Assembly (NCBI GenBank): GCA_029747585.1
Contig: JAPEVF010000135.1
Span: 1 to 64,000 of the forward strand
Direction: 5' to 3'
Length of the DNA: 64,000 nucleotides
Origin: Pleurotus djamor
Lineage: Eukaryota; Basidiomycota; Agaricomycetes; Agaricales; Pleurotaceae
Both the position numbers and the translations under genes were made by a program. The first letter of the stretch is position 1; each line of letters starts with the position of its first letter. This document shows, piece after piece, positions 26,621 to 37,329 of the stretch. The notes below the pieces were generated by a model. It did not search any database, was not told the DNA's origin, and was given only the letters and a program-made list of their open reading frames with translations.

Positions 26621-27627
26621 TTACTTATCGGAGGCCCGTGACAGTGCCGCTCGTTTTCCAACTTCAACATCCGTTTCTCGTGCCTGGGTCTCAACTGCAA
26701 GTAAACAGTCGCTTCCCATAGGAAATCGCAGTGGCAAATCCTTCTCCAAAGAAAGCTCGAGCATGACTTTCGCTGCTTTCGCCGGGTCACCGGGAACGGG
26801 TATTTTGTGTAGGTAGGTGCGCACCAACGACGTGGGGGACATCGGATCCGTGTAGGCTGGGTGTTGGGGACGGATGGTAATCGCGGTCGACCTGTTGCTC
26901 GTCGCAAACGCGCCTGGTTCGATTATACAGGCTTTGATGTTCCACTGCGGAAGCATCTCCTTGTTGAACGTCTGGGTGAAGCCTTCCAGCGCTGTATCAA
27001 AGGTCAGAAGACCTTCAAGGAATAGTCCGCAATCAACGTACCGAATTTTGCAGAGCAAAAGTATGAGAATCCTGGCGTTGCAGTATAGCCTCCTCCTGCA
27101 GTTAAGTTGAACACGAGACCACCGACGCCAGGTGGATTAACTTCGCGGAAGAACCCTGCGGCCTGAGTTAAAAAGTAAGTGTGGGTTCGCTGAGTGCAAC
27201 AGCGAGGGCAGACACGTACCTTCCTCGAAATATTCGCAGGTCCCCAAAACAACACGTCGAACTGACGCCGTCCATCTTCTTCAGTCATCCCTTCGATTTC
27301 ACCAAGCACCGTGAACCCAGCACTATTCACAACGACGTCAAGGCGTCCAAAGTGATCTTTTGTAGCTTGAAAGGCCTCTTCGATCTCTTTGGAGCTGGTG
27401 ACATCCAGCCGCTGTACCAAGAGTTGTGAACTGGGGTATTCTTTGCGTAAGTCGTCTAGGTCCGAAGGATGTCGGCATGTCGCGACGACACATTGTCCAG
27501 ACGCAAGTATGGCCTCTGTGAGAGGCCTTCCCAAGCCTGAGGCAGCACCCGTAACTGAAGGCATACTGAGCAAAATTTAGTTGGTGTCTAGGCGGAACTC
27601 ACCAAGCCAAGTACGGTTCATTGCCAT
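26621..27627 (-). CDS. Short-chain dehydrogenase/reductase with altered active site
   Basis: This is a classical SDR fold (Rossmann). ATG at 27627 (MAMNRTWL) is spliced to VTGAASGLGRPLTEAIL, giving the cofactor loop TGxxxGxG. NSAG-type motif VVVNSAGFTVLGEIEGM is present, with LDVTSSKEIEEAF. The region normally containing catalytic Ser and YxxxK reads FNLTAGGGYTATPG and FSYFCSAKF; aligned with the usual SYYCASKF, the catalytic Tyr position (27058-27060) is Phe while Lys is kept. Splicing then gives ALEGFTQTFNKEMLPQWNIK and IEPGAFATSN, and it ends RETDVEVGKRAALSRASDK. Three introns are present. It is the only full-length member of the local SDR set; remnants lie at 32.3, 52.0, 57.9 and 61.4 kb. 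It may be a non-catalytic or altered enzyme. Confidence 0.85.
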
Positions 27628-27965
27628 GATTGTAGGTTCGCAGCGGGGTTTCCCAAAGAAAAGGCTGGAAAGGTACTCCATGGTGTTGGTGGAAGAGAAG
27701 AGAGAAAGCGAGCGGGCCAAGGTTCGACGTTCAGTAAGGTTCGATGAGACCCTCTAATTTGAAAGGTTCCGCTTCGTTACTCGGACGAGAATTCGCTCCA
27801 AGGTCATGTTTCTCTTTGAGGACATATCAACGCGTCTTTTGGACCCATCGGGATCGCTCAAGCTGATTTGGAAGATGACATTGTTCAGGTTAGGGGAATG
27901 GCTACTGGTAGTGGCGATTGGGAAGGTAAGTGTGTAGTACTTATGTTCCTCAAATATCAATACTG

Positions 27966-27996
27966 GCTGTGAGAACCAATCATCCCACGGTCAGTG
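27966..27996 (+). promoter_or_regulatory. Palindromic leader element, copy g (upstream of decayed A2)
   Basis: It reads TGTGAGAACCAATCATCCCA followed by CGGTCAGT, matching the array consensus. It lies between the SDR start and pseudogene A2. Confidence 0.55.
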
Positions 27997-28029
27997 TTTA
28001 CCATGATCTCTTAGTTAGTTCTTGATCTA

Positions 28030-28660
28030 GCTCATTATTGAATCAGGCGACAAACCGTCCTTTTCCAACCTACTCGTTTCGTGTCGCACCCTAGATGGAG
28101 GCCTTTCATATGCAAATATCCAAAGCCAATTCTCGTCTGGCCACCTTCGTTCGCGGATTCACAGTTGCTTCGGATCCATCCAACTCAACCTCGCACGATG
28201 TCTCTATTATCATCGAGATTCTCCCATTACTTGGAATATTTTCGTCTCTAACTCAACTCCATGTTTTTCTCACAGGCCTTTCGCTCAACCAAGCTTCAGA
28301 CCTCCATCTGGGAGTCCATACCGTTGGAAGATATATCTTCCTTTGCGAATTTCGCATGGTTATACCTTCGATCTGCTCCGTACTCCCAATCTAATGTCTT
28401 TGCTTCGTCTACCTCCCTCCTTCATCCAACGAAGCTCGCAGCAAATATAAGAGTCACATGGGGTCTTACTACGAGATCAATCATCCACCTGCACCTCACC
28501 ACAGCTATTTTCTATCCATAGTCCGTCAGTGAGACAGGTTTTCTTGAAAATCACCCACTTCTTCCAGCCAAGTGTGCTCATCGCAGTTTCTCTTATGCAA
28601 ATGATCAGATATATGCCTTAGCTTCAATGTTTGAGTTATCGTCTCTCCGTGAGCCTTTGA
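28030..28660 (+). pseudogene. F-box-like copy A2, decayed
   Basis: This fragment is closest to A1 in the opposite orientation. A stub of the F-box (PSFSNLLVSCRTL, near 28055-28095) runs directly into MEAFHMQISKANSRLATFVR, so about 45 residues present in A1 are deleted. Similarity then continues (TVASDPSNSTSHDVSIIIEI, FRSTKLQTSIWESIPLED, KLAANIRVTWGLTTRSIIHL) with frame changes near 28230, 28370 and 28510 and a premature stop before the second exon. It fades near 28660. No protein is expected. It sits divergent from the SDR gene, as F-box copies do at 52.7 and 58.3 kb. Confidence 0.8.
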
Positions 28661-28802
28661 TTTCCAAAGTTGAACATTCCTGAATGCTAGTTGATGCATC
28701 CCTTCAATTACGCCCAAGAGTAAGCCATGGCCGGGTGTTTCCCTTCCTTGTGGCCGCCCTTTCTCCAACCATGACCGTCTTCACACAAGAAGGGAGATTA
28801 TC

Positions 28803-28908
28803 TCGTCGATGGCACTGATAACAACAGTCATTACCGCTCTAAAGGTCAGATGTTTCGAGCTTATTTCAATGATGTCATCTTCGAAACCCGTCTTCCAACA
28901 TATAAAAG
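28803..28908 (+). promoter_or_regulatory. Conserved upstream block and TATA-like box of AhpD copy B1
   Basis: The block at 28803-28884 resembles blocks at the same distance before B2, B5 and B6 (shared CRCTCTAAAGGTC and TTTGAGCTTATT-like stretches). A TATA-like CATATAAAAG at 28899-28908 lies 38 nt before the start codon. Confidence 0.5.
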
Positions 28909-28945
28909 AGGGGGGACCCTCATATAATTTTGACTTCAAAGAGTC

Positions 28946-29954
28946 ATGGAAGCGATTCCCTCTCCCACTATCCAGCAACTCAAGTCGCTCTACCCCACAC
29001 GGGCCGAATCCTTGCGGGTCCACCCAAGTTTGTGCACCACTGCTCGTCTATAGTTCACCTTTTCTGATCCCTTGAACTAGTCCTCGGTAATCCTTGGTAC
29101 TTGGTCGCCGCCGTAGCCTTCAATGTCGCTCGCAAACCAGAGGCGGTAATCTCTGTATACAAAGCTGTCCTGGAAGACCTCAGAGCGCACAACAATAACC
29201 AAGTCAATATCGATGACCACGTTACCCTTGTGAAGAGAATCCATGAAGCATTGCTGAAGGCCTCCCTTATTGATGGCATCCCTCGAGTCAGTGATGGAAT
29301 CCCTTTGGTTCTGTTTCCTATATCCTTGAACCAAGTAACATTCTCTCTCTCTCTCTCTCTCTAGTCTGTAACGACGGCATCGCTATTAAACAGTGTCGTT
29401 CCGAAGATCGTCTTGGAGAAGCTCGCTTCGCCCTTACGGTAAGCCATTTCGCTACTTTCCTTATTCTTGACGATTGATGCGTCTATCATACTTTAGAGAT
29501 TTTGATCGATCTTTCTCCAATATAGCATTCCACGGTCGTCAGTTTTTCAGCGAACTGTTTGGCGTTGAGCTCGGAGAAGGTCGAACCCGAGACCTTCTCG
29601 ATACTTCTTCTCCAGATATCGGTTCGTAGGGTTTCGCTCTCCCTTTCTTTCGTATTCATGCTCACTTTCGTTCTTCCAGCCACTTTTGCGGCTGGATCCT
29701 ATGGGTTGCTCGCCGGCCATTCTTCTGTTTTATCCTTGCTCGAGACATCATACATCCTCGTTACCGCCAACGTCTTGGATGATTCCCCTAGGGTGGTGTG
29801 TTGGGCCTACGTCGCTGCCATGCAGAACGGTGCGACCATTGAAGAGACTAAAGCCATCCGTGACATGACACTGAAAGTGGCTTCGCTTTCGGGCGTTACG
29901 CTCCGCGAGAAAGTTCCCGAGGTTGTCGCCAAAGAGTTGATTCAAGTATACTAA
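28946..29954 (+). CDS. AhpD-like (carboxymuconolactone decarboxylase fold) protein, copy B1
   Basis: B1 is one of seven paralogs sharing the five-exon plan worked out for B2. ATG at 28946 gives MEAIPSPTIQQLKSLYPT. Exon 2 contains LGNPWYLVAAVAFNVARKP and EALLKASLIDGIPR. The last exon has SYGLLAGHSSVLSLLETSYI, NGATIEETKAIRDMTLKVAS and a family-typical tail PEVVAKELIQVY. The repeated ALLKA..NGIPR and GAT..E.KA.R.M..KVAS segments match the fungal AhpD-like family. No CxxC redox pair is present, so peroxidase activity is not supported. The third intron ends in a (CT)9 tract at about 29344-29362. All exons are open. It lies 285 nt after pseudogene A2 on the same strand. Confidence 0.8.
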
Positions 29955-30825
29955 CCCTGCCTTGCGCATCATCCCCGTTATTAGTGTTAGTGATAAATTC
30001 GATATAGGGCTGTTGGGCTGGTCAATAAGCTGCGTTCCTGATAAGACCATCATGCGTCATGTCCAACGAAGGGCTTGCAAGTACATAACCTATTAGAGAC
30101 CGCAGTGCTCGCGCCGACGAGTAGAAAGGTGGGCTTTGAGGACGAAGATCGGGACTCAGTTCGTCGATAATTCTAGAACGTTGGAGCTTGAGCTTGAGCG
30201 ATTGGAGTGACGAAATTCGCTAAGGTTCGATGCCAGCCACTCTGTTCCCGAGTATTCGCTCTTTTGTACCCTTTGCGGTGAGGTGGAAGAAGCGGCAGCA
30301 GTCGCCAAGAAAGAACCTTGACGATCTTGATGGTATACATGGAGGCACCCCCAGGAACGACGGCCCGTTCCGTGACAAGTCGACTGAGAGCCTGGCACCA
30401 GTTGTATCTAGGCGAGCACCATCTCTGTAGCTTCGATGTATGATCTAAGAGGGAGGGAGAAGCGTGGTCAGTGGCGCTTAAGCGATGACCATTGAAGTCC
30501 AATGCGTCGCAAGACTGATTTCGTGCGCCCGTCCGTTAACGTTGAACGTATGTACTTGGAAGTAAGCACCTGAATAATACGACTGACCGTGAGAACTGTG
30601 CATCCCACGATCACTGAGGGCATTTGCCTGATTCCAAAACCAAAACTCCACGTACAGTAAGTACAAAGGTCCCAAAAGCGCTCCTAGCATGAAAACTAGA
30701 ACGTCAGTGTTCCGGACGATATACTTTCCATCTATGCGTTGGGCACCTTCTCGGTATCTAGGCTGGGCCCTGGGCAGGACGTCAGGGAATTCCAAATCGG
30801 AGATAGAGGCACCAAGTCTTATATT
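29955..30825. other. Gene-poor spacer with a possible protein remnant
   Basis: No gene is recognised. On the minus strand 30478-30795 stays open for 105 codons with one strongly hydrophobic segment (VLVFMLGALLGPLYLLYVEF) after an RIDGKYIVRNTD stretch, which could be a fragment of a membrane protein. The frame overlaps a leader palindrome at 30583-30618 and has no convincing start. The remainder (29955-30477) shows nothing I can support. Confidence 0.35.
30583..30618 (+). promoter_or_regulatory. Palindromic leader element, copy f (solo)
   Basis: It contains CCGTGAGAACTGTGCATCCC followed by ACGATCACTG, matching the array consensus, but no F-box gene follows. It is probably left by a deleted module. 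Confidence 0.5.
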
Positions 30826-31996
30826 CTACTCTAACACGCTCAATGAACGGGGTGTCTCTAAGATACGTGAAAGCTCATCCTCGGATGGCCAAGTGCCCTG
30901 GAACGTTGGAATGTGCATGCGGGTAGATCGACCATCACGGCGATAGCGAGTAAACTCGTAGTAGGCATTGCTTTGCAGATCAAGGACAAGAAGGGATGGG
31001 ATGCTCTTGAACAGATTAGCGACGACTTTTACTGGCGAGAAATACAAAGGGCTGGTGGAAAGTGAGAAGTACTTTAACTTCGTCAGTTTTGAGTGAGCTT
31101 CATTGGTCGTGAACAACCGAGGGAGGGATTTAATAGAACTGCTCTATATGATATCGTCAGCGCTTTGTTGGAAATCGTATGATGGGAATAAAAGCTCACA
31201 AACAGAGGACAGACTAAGCACTGAAGATTGGGCATATGGATGATGAAGTCGAAATAGCAGGAAAGAGATGGCTGCAACCAGATTTGGAAATGAGTTATTT
31301 TCGACAGAATTTGGTTGTCAGTTGGGCCATAAAGCGGGGTTGAATGGGTTGGGTGAAGGATTAGATGGGTGATAGGTCTGTCTGAGGCGAGGAAGGTCCA
31401 TGCGACTGGGGAAGTGGCTCCGAGCTCTCGTAAATTAGGGAGGAGGGGGGGAGGAAGAAGGTCGATAGAGTCCGTGGACGGTAGTCCGAGGGACTGAATG
31501 GAAGGGTGTGACTTTGACAATTCCTCCAAGCTATGCGACTCCTTTGGGTAGCAGGAATGCCAGATGACGCTTTGTAGTTTGGGGGAGCACAAAGATTCCA
31601 GGATGGAGATACAGAGTTCATTATTGTCGCGATTAGAAAGGTGGAAGTATTCTAGGTTGATGAGTAGCGGGAGGATCTGCGCAACGATGGCGGCATTATT
31701 CGACGTTGGATCGGGGGCGTGCGAATCGAACGTAAAGCGGCGAACGAAGGGGGGTAGACGAACATTCTTTTCCTTTGATATTTGCTCGTAGAACCACTTG
31801 GTCCTTTTCAACAAGAGCAAACGGCAGTGAGATGCTCTCAGCTCGAGCGAAACATCGTAGTAAAACCGTGGTTCAGCAAACGCGTGAAGGGTGCGACACG
31901 AAAGGAGTACGTTGAGGAGAGACCTTTTATCGTGGACGTCGATGAGGTTGACGATATGGAGAAGCAGTTCATGCGGGAGTTGTCGAGTTCCGGCAT
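30826..31996 (-). pseudogene. F-box-like copy A3 with a 1-nt deletion beside the start codon
   Basis: From RQLPHELLLHIVNLIDVHDK the frame is fully open through exon 1, SCRTLHAFAEPRFYYDVS and HMPNLQCLVCPLF, then an intron near 31140-31190. Exon 2 ends FQGTWPSEDELSRIL and ILETPRSLSVLE, with the stop at 30826. However, the ATG homologous to that of A5 (31996 here) is out of frame: A5 has 18 nt from ATG to CGACAA, A3 has 17. Only GTG at 32024 starts the long frame. Either the copy is a very young pseudogene, it uses another upstream exon, or one base is missing from the assembly. A palindromic leader lies at 32041-32070. Confidence 0.7.
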
Positions 31997-32040
31997 TGAC
32001 ATAGAGGGAGAGAGAAGTCGCCACCCATGATCCTCCAGTC

Positions 32041-32070
32041 TGATCGTGGGATAAACAATTCGCATGGCCA
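32041..32070 (-). promoter_or_regulatory. Palindromic leader element, copy b (upstream of A3)
   Basis: On the minus strand it reads ATGCGAATTGTTTATCCCAC followed by GATCA. It is nearly identical to copy a and has the same orientation relative to its F-box gene. Confidence 0.6.
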
Positions 32071-32289
32071 ACAATGCCTGTGATGCCTGTAAGTATTATA
32101 CATCATCCATCCGAGATCTGGATGTAAATATTTTGAATGGCTCCGACTGCATTTGCGATGCTGTGAAAACAGCGAGATCCCACCCACCTTTGTTTAAGGT
32201 AGGGGGCTTCCCCCCAACATTTCGCGCGTAGAACGATTCCTTTTACTGATACCGTTGCCTATGTAGGTCGAAATTCAAGATAACTTTGC

Positions 32290-32385
32290 GAGTTTTAGTG
32301 CCAGGGAGGGGGGAAACACGCACTTTTCCAAAAGGACGCGTTGAATTAGGGCTGCCCATCTTCATCGGTCATCCCCTCGATCCAC
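32290..32385 (-). pseudogene. Short SDR remnant
   Basis: About 45 nt (32338-32380) closely resemble the SDR segment at 27258-27300 on the same strand, the part encoding the EDG..FDV region. Weaker similarity extends to about 32290. It occupies the place expected for an SDR gene divergent from F-box copy A4. Confidence 0.45.
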
Positions 32386-32470
32386 AGATCGTCGAGATGT
32401 CGTGACAAGTAAACCATACGAGGGAACTGGTGAACTTGGAAGCAACCTTACATGAAGACTGGAGTACGTA

Positions 32471-32502
32471 CTGACCGTGCGAACCATAGTTCCCACAATC
32501 AA
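32471..32502 (+). promoter_or_regulatory. Palindromic leader element, copy c (upstream of A4)
   Basis: It contains CGTGCGAACCATAGTTCCCA followed by CAATCAA, 58 nt before the A4 start codon. The same spacing is seen for A5. Confidence 0.6.
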
Positions 32503-32559
32503 TTGGACACACCATCATTCCACCGTCCATCTGATCAAGCAGTACTTACAAGTTGAAGG

Positions 32560-33733
32560 ATGTCGATGGAGGGTTCTTGGCTCCCTCGCGACCTTCTCCA
32601 CTGTGTTGTTGACCACATCGACCTCAAAGACAAGTCTTCTCTCCTCAATGTGCTCGCTTCCTGTCGCACCCTCCGCGCTATCGTGGAGCCGCGCTTCTAC
32701 CATAGCGCTGCGTTTACAATCAACGCGTCGCGCGACCATTTGCGCCTTGGAGAAAGGATCAAGGGGTTCTACGAGCAAATATCGAAAGATCATGCTCGTC
32801 TTGCCCCCTTCGTTCGCCAGTTTACATACGTCTCGGGTCGATCCAAAACAATAACCGCTGATAACTCTCTCCTCATCAAAATCCTCCCATTACTGATCAA
32901 CTTGGAATATTTTCGTTTCTCGAATTTCGACCTCGATGTCAATAATACCTGCGTCCTGAAATTTATCCGCTCCCAGAAACTCCAAACCGTCATCTGGGCC
33001 TGCTTGCTCAAGCAGGTTTGGAGGAGTTCTTACACTTGCACCCTTCAATTCGGCACCTCGAAGTACCATTCAAGGGTCACATTGACCCTCTTCCAACTCC
33101 ATTTCTTCCTCATCTACGAGAACTCGTGGCCAGGCCAGAAGTCGCATGGACTCTCCGCCCAGGCAGACATATAACCCACCTAAGGCTTCACACCGTTCGG
33201 TTTCAGTCACCTCGCCTTCCAACCAAGTACCAAGACCTGTCGAGTTTGACTCATTTCTCAATGTCGTCCCAAACATCCATTTTACGTTACTTCGACTTGA
33301 TCAACCATATGCCCAATCTTCAATGCTTGGTGTGCTCTGTGCTGGTACGCTCCAATTTCCGTTATACAGCTTTGACCATATCAAGTATTGATGTGTAACT
33401 TTCAAGATAATCGGCATCCGCATTACAGAACTCCCTTCGTTGTTCGCTACCAATGATGCTCACTTGACGTTCCAGAGGTTAGCATACTTCTCGCTTGATA
33501 CTGGCCGCCATTTGGACTCTCCCATCCCAATCCAAACCGTGTTTGATCTGTTCAAGGGTGTACCTTCACTCCGTGTCTTTGATCTGAAAGCCGATTACTC
33601 CTTGAACTTTACTCGGCATCGACATGATGGTCAATCCACTGTCTTGCCCCTCCCTATGTTCGAAGGCACTTGGCCATCCGACTATGAGCTCTCGCGCATT
33701 CTAAAAACACCCGTTCAAATCGTATCACAGTAG
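32560..33733 (+). pseudogene. F-box-like copy A4, one frameshift
   Basis: ATG at 32560 opens MSMEGSWLPRDLLHCVVDHI and SCRTLRAIVEPRFYHSAAF, with a good F-box-like N-terminus, and continues to LQTVIWACLLKQ. At about 33012-33018 the frame breaks: the next homologous residues LEEFLHLHPSIRHLEVPF are in another frame. Against copy A7 the gap is 7 nt, which is not a multiple of three. After the break the frame is open through HMPNLQCLVCSVL, a 65-nt intron (GTACGC..TTCAAG) and an intact exon 2 (LFATNDAHLTF, MFEGTWPSDYELSRIL) to the stop at 33733. A single indel therefore separates it from function, and an assembly error cannot be excluded. Confidence 0.75.
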
Positions 33734-34524
33734 AATGAAATACTCTATCAATCACATCAAAATCACATCCCCGCTCTCAAGTTCCTTGACTTCTGCCCCT
33801 GGACCTGTACGAGCTCAAGGAACGATCCTTCGTCCGCCGGAGCAGCCGAAATAACACCTGAATAGATTCCCTTATCATCCAGAATGCTTAAGATTCAGAA
33901 TCCGAAGTCAAAAGCGCTGTCGCGGGCACCCGGCCTCGATGCACCCGAACTCCTCTCTATCTTGATCTGATTATGAGAAGAACATGCATGATTTTCCAGC
34001 AGCTCAGGTTGTCTGCCTGTCTGCAAGAGCCATCGCCGGGAAATTAGCACAAAGGTACTCACTTTTCCTCTCGACATTGTGCCCATTCTTCGTTGTTGGT
34101 ATAGTCCCTTCTCTCTCTCTTTATAAAAACTTCCTCATAAGAGTAGATTTCCGCTCACTTCCTATATATAACACCATCAGATAGGACGATGTGGAAAGGC
34201 TCACCCCAAACTTTGACTGTCATCTTGGTCGTGTGTTATATCATCGCACGTTTGGTGAGATTCCGTCCCCTCCCCTTTGTACAGTGGCACCATGTCTTAC
34301 ACAGACCTTCCATCCTGGTAAGTTCCCAGAAGCCTAATGTTCAGTGTTTCAAACTCTCTTTGAATGTGTAACACTTGCAGTAGCTTGGATCGTATGAGCA
34401 CCNGGTGCCTCTTAAGCTCGCTCTTTTTATACTTCGAAGAGGAAGCTCCGCCTAGGTGCTTCTCTATCCATCGCGATGGTCTGTTATCTAACTATGTCTA
34501 CTCAGATGGAGGCCGATTCTCCGG
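33734..34524. other. Spacer between F-box A4 and AhpD B2
   Basis: There is no supported gene. A 60-codon frame at 34189-34371 encodes a short hydrophobic stretch (LTVILVVCYIIARLV) downstream of an AT-rich TATATATAAC, but nothing else supports it. The N at 34403 is in non-coding sequence. Confidence 0.4.
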
Positions 34525-34632
34525 TTGAAGCTATTGATATCAACCGTCTTTGCCGCTCTGAAGCCCAGGTGTTTGAGCTTATCTCGGCGATGCCCTCGCT
34601 TTCATCTACAGGCTGCGCGAAACATATAAAAG
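34525..34632 (+). promoter_or_regulatory. Conserved upstream block and TATA-like box of AhpD copy B2
   Basis: 34525-34599 aligns with blocks before B1, B5 and B6. In one frame it can encode CRSEAQVFELI, resembling the same frame of B5 and B6. A TATA-like ACATATAAAAGGGCAAG starts near 34622, about 40 nt before the ATG. Confidence 0.5.
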
Positions 34633-34672
34633 GGCAAGAGACAGACCTTGATTTGTTTCCTCTCACAAAAAC

Positions 34673-35659
34673 ATGGACACACTCTCCCCTGCCGCCATTC
34701 AGGAACTCAAATCCCTCTACCCCACACCGACTGAGTCTTTGCGACTCCATCCAGGTTCGTGCACGACCACTCTGCGATAGTTCGACAGCTCTAATTGATT
34801 GGAATAGTCCTCGGGAATCCTTGGTACCTGGTTGCCGCCGTAGCCTTCAATGCCGCTCGCAAACCAGAGGCGGTCATCTCCGTATACAAAGCTGTCCTCG
34901 AAGACCTCGAGAAGCATAGCGATAAGGATGTCAATATCGACGACCACGTTACCCTCGTCAAAAGAATTCATGAAGCCTTGTTGAAGGCCAGTCTTATCAA
35001 TGGCATCCCTCGAGTGAGTATTGACATCCTTCTTGTTCTCATCGTTTTCGATTTATCAAGAATCTCTAAGACTGTAACAACAGCATCGCTATTAAACACC
35101 GTTGTTCCGAAGTCTATCTTGGAGAAGCTCTCTTCGCCCTTGCGGTAAGCCATTTCCCTACTTACCCTACGTTCACGATTGACGCGTACATCATTTGCTA
35201 GAGATTTCGATCGACCTTTCTCGGATATAGCACTCCACGGTCGTCAATTTTTCAGTGAATTGTTTGGTGATGACGTTGGAGAAGGTCAAAGTCAATATCT
35301 TCTCAACACTTCTTCTCCGGACATCGGTTCGTAGGGTTATTGCTCTACTGTCTTTCTTGATCATGCTCAACCCCGTCTTCACAGGAATATTTACGGCCGC
35401 CTCCTATGGGTTGATTCTTGGTTATTCTTCCGTCTTATCCTTGCTTGAGACGTCATACATCCATCTTGCCGCCAACATCTTGGATGATTCCCCCAGGGTA
35501 GTGTATTGGTTCTATCTTGCTGCTCAGCAGCACGGTGCGACCATTGAAGAGACCAAAGCCATCCGGGACATGGCACTGAAAGTGGCCTCGCTCTCAAACA
35601 TCACGTTACAAGAGAAAGTTCCCGAGGTTGTCGCGAAAGAATTGCTTCAGATATATTAG
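34673..35659 (+). CDS. AhpD-like (carboxymuconolactone decarboxylase fold) protein, copy B2
   Basis: This is the best-resolved family member. Exons 34673-34754, 34808-35013, 35071-35144, 35202-35326 and 35385-35659 sum to 254 codons, a 253-residue protein. Exon 1 encodes MDTLSPAAIQELKSLYPTP. Exon 2 has LVAAVAFNAARKPEAVISVY and EALLKASLINGIPR. Exon 4 has DFDRPFSDIALHGRQFFSEL. Exon 5 has SYGLILGYSSVLSLLETSYI, HGATIEETKAIRDMALKVAS and the tail PEVVAKELLQIY. The two helical halves with NGIPR and a C-terminal GAT..E.KA.R motif match fungal AhpD-like proteins. There is no CxxC pair and no signal peptide. It is followed by B3 in tandem. Function within the family is unknown. Confidence 0.85.
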
Positions 35660-36242
35660 TCTTTTACTGTGTGTTGAGTCCATCGTCGAATTATTTTAGA
35701 GCAAGGTGGAAGGAGCGTGAGAATGTCGACCAAACGATTAGGGCAGTTTTGGCTTATCCCTCCTCGTCCTCAACGCCATCAGTGATTCGTGAATTTTATC
35801 CTGACTTCATCTGATACTGGGATGTTATCTTCACTTCAAAGTACATGAACAATGCCTAATACCCGCCTACGGTCCAAGGTCTCAGACGTCTGGACCCATG
35901 ATGCGTCCCGGTCAGTCCTAATCGAATTTCCGGACCGCTCTGAGTCAAGCCTCCGCACTCACAACCACTCAGTCATGGAGGTTCTCAACATTCTTCCAAC
36001 AAAGCCTTGGATCCTAAGCTCTTGAGCTTGAAGCATGAGGATACACGGAACTTCTTTGACTCAGCCTCTTCTTCCATCGAACTCTCTTCTCATGGGGCCG
36101 GGGCTATGACCGATGTTCCCTTTTCCATCAGGCTTACTATCGTCCTTGATATGATTTTGATAATGGTGGTTATCGCCGCTCTTTGCCTTGAGTTTGTTCC
36201 AAAGTGTGATTTCTCCTTACTAAAAACATGGCTGAGGGAACA
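35660..36242. other. Spacer between tandem AhpD copies B2 and B3
   Basis: There is no supported gene. The distal part (about 36150-36210) weakly resembles the conserved AhpD upstream block (a TATCGCCGCTCT-like stretch). Confidence 0.4.
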
Positions 36243-36297
36243 GATAAAAGGGTAGAGCAAGAGAGACTTCCACTGTTCAATCATACGAAGAATAACT

Positions 36298-37329
36298 ATG
36301 GAAAAAGTCTCCTCTGCCGCCATCCAGCAGCTCAAATCTCTCTATCCATCCACAGCTGAGTCCATGTGTCTCCATCCAGGTTCGTATTTCTCATAGTCCT
36401 AGAGTATGATTAGTGTTTCTTCTGACCGTTTTTGTAACCAGTCCTGGATAATCCATGGTATTTGGTCGCAGCTGTGGCCTTCAACGCCGCTCGCCAGCCT
36501 GAAAGCGTCCTATCCGTTTACAAATTCGTTCTGGAAGACCTCAGAACGCACTACAACAACGTCGTCGATGACGCTGACCATGTTTCCCTTGTCAAAAAAA
36601 TCCAAGAAGCCTTGTTGAAGACAAGCATTACCAATGGCATCCCTCGGGTAATTAATGGCATCCTTTCCTCTCTCCGATCCAAGTCCATTGATGACCAGAT
36701 GTCTATCTAGACAGTAACGACGATATTGCTATTAAATAGTATCGTACCAAAGGCGATCCTCGAAACGCTCTCTCAAACACCCTTGCGGTAAGACATCCTC
36801 ATCAAACACCCTCATTTTGAGGTCAGATTACCTATGATTTATGCGTATACTTTTTGGCAGGGATTTCGATAGGTCCTTCTCGGACCTCGCATCACACGGC
36901 AGTCAGTTTCTTAGTGAAACATTTGGTGAGGTCGAGGGAGCCCAAGCTCAAGGCCTTATCAAGTCATCGACTCCAGATATCGGTTCGTAGCCATGTCCTC
37001 ACGGGCCTTCGGTCTTTTCGTTCAATTTTCGTTGGGTGTAATTTTTACTTGTCTTTCTAGGGATGTTTACAAACGTCTCCTATGGTCTGATCCTCGGCTA
37101 CTCCTCCGTCGTGTCTTTACTCGAGACGTCGTACATCTTCATTGCCGCAAGCATTTTGGATGAGTTTCCAAGACAAGCGCGTTGGTATTATCTAGCCGCA
37201 GTGCGACAAGGATCTACCATTGACCAGATCAAAGCCGTTCGAGAAATGGCACTCAAGGTGGCTTCGCTCTCGAATATCACGCTCCGCGAGAAAGTACCGG
37301 AGGTCGTTGCGACAGAGTTGCTGCGATGA
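36298..37329 (+). CDS. AhpD-like protein, copy B3
   Basis: B3 is a tandem paralog of B2. ATG at 36298 (MEKVSSAAIQQLKSLYPSTA) follows a TATA-like AGATAAAAGGGTAGAG at about 36242. Exon 2 has VAAVAFNAARQPESVLSVYK and EALLKTSITNGIPR. A later exon has DFDRSFSDLASHGSQFLSE-like sequence. The last exon reads SYGLILGYSSVVSLLETSYI, RQGSTIDQIKAVREMALKVA and PEVVATELLR, ending shorter than its paralogs. Four short introns occupy the same positions as in B2. There is no CxxC pair. All exons are open, so it is likely functional. Confidence 0.8.

Noticed and set aside
29344..29362. (CT)9 microsatellite as an independent feature
   Set aside because: It is the polypyrimidine tract of an AhpD B1 intron acceptor; noted there only.
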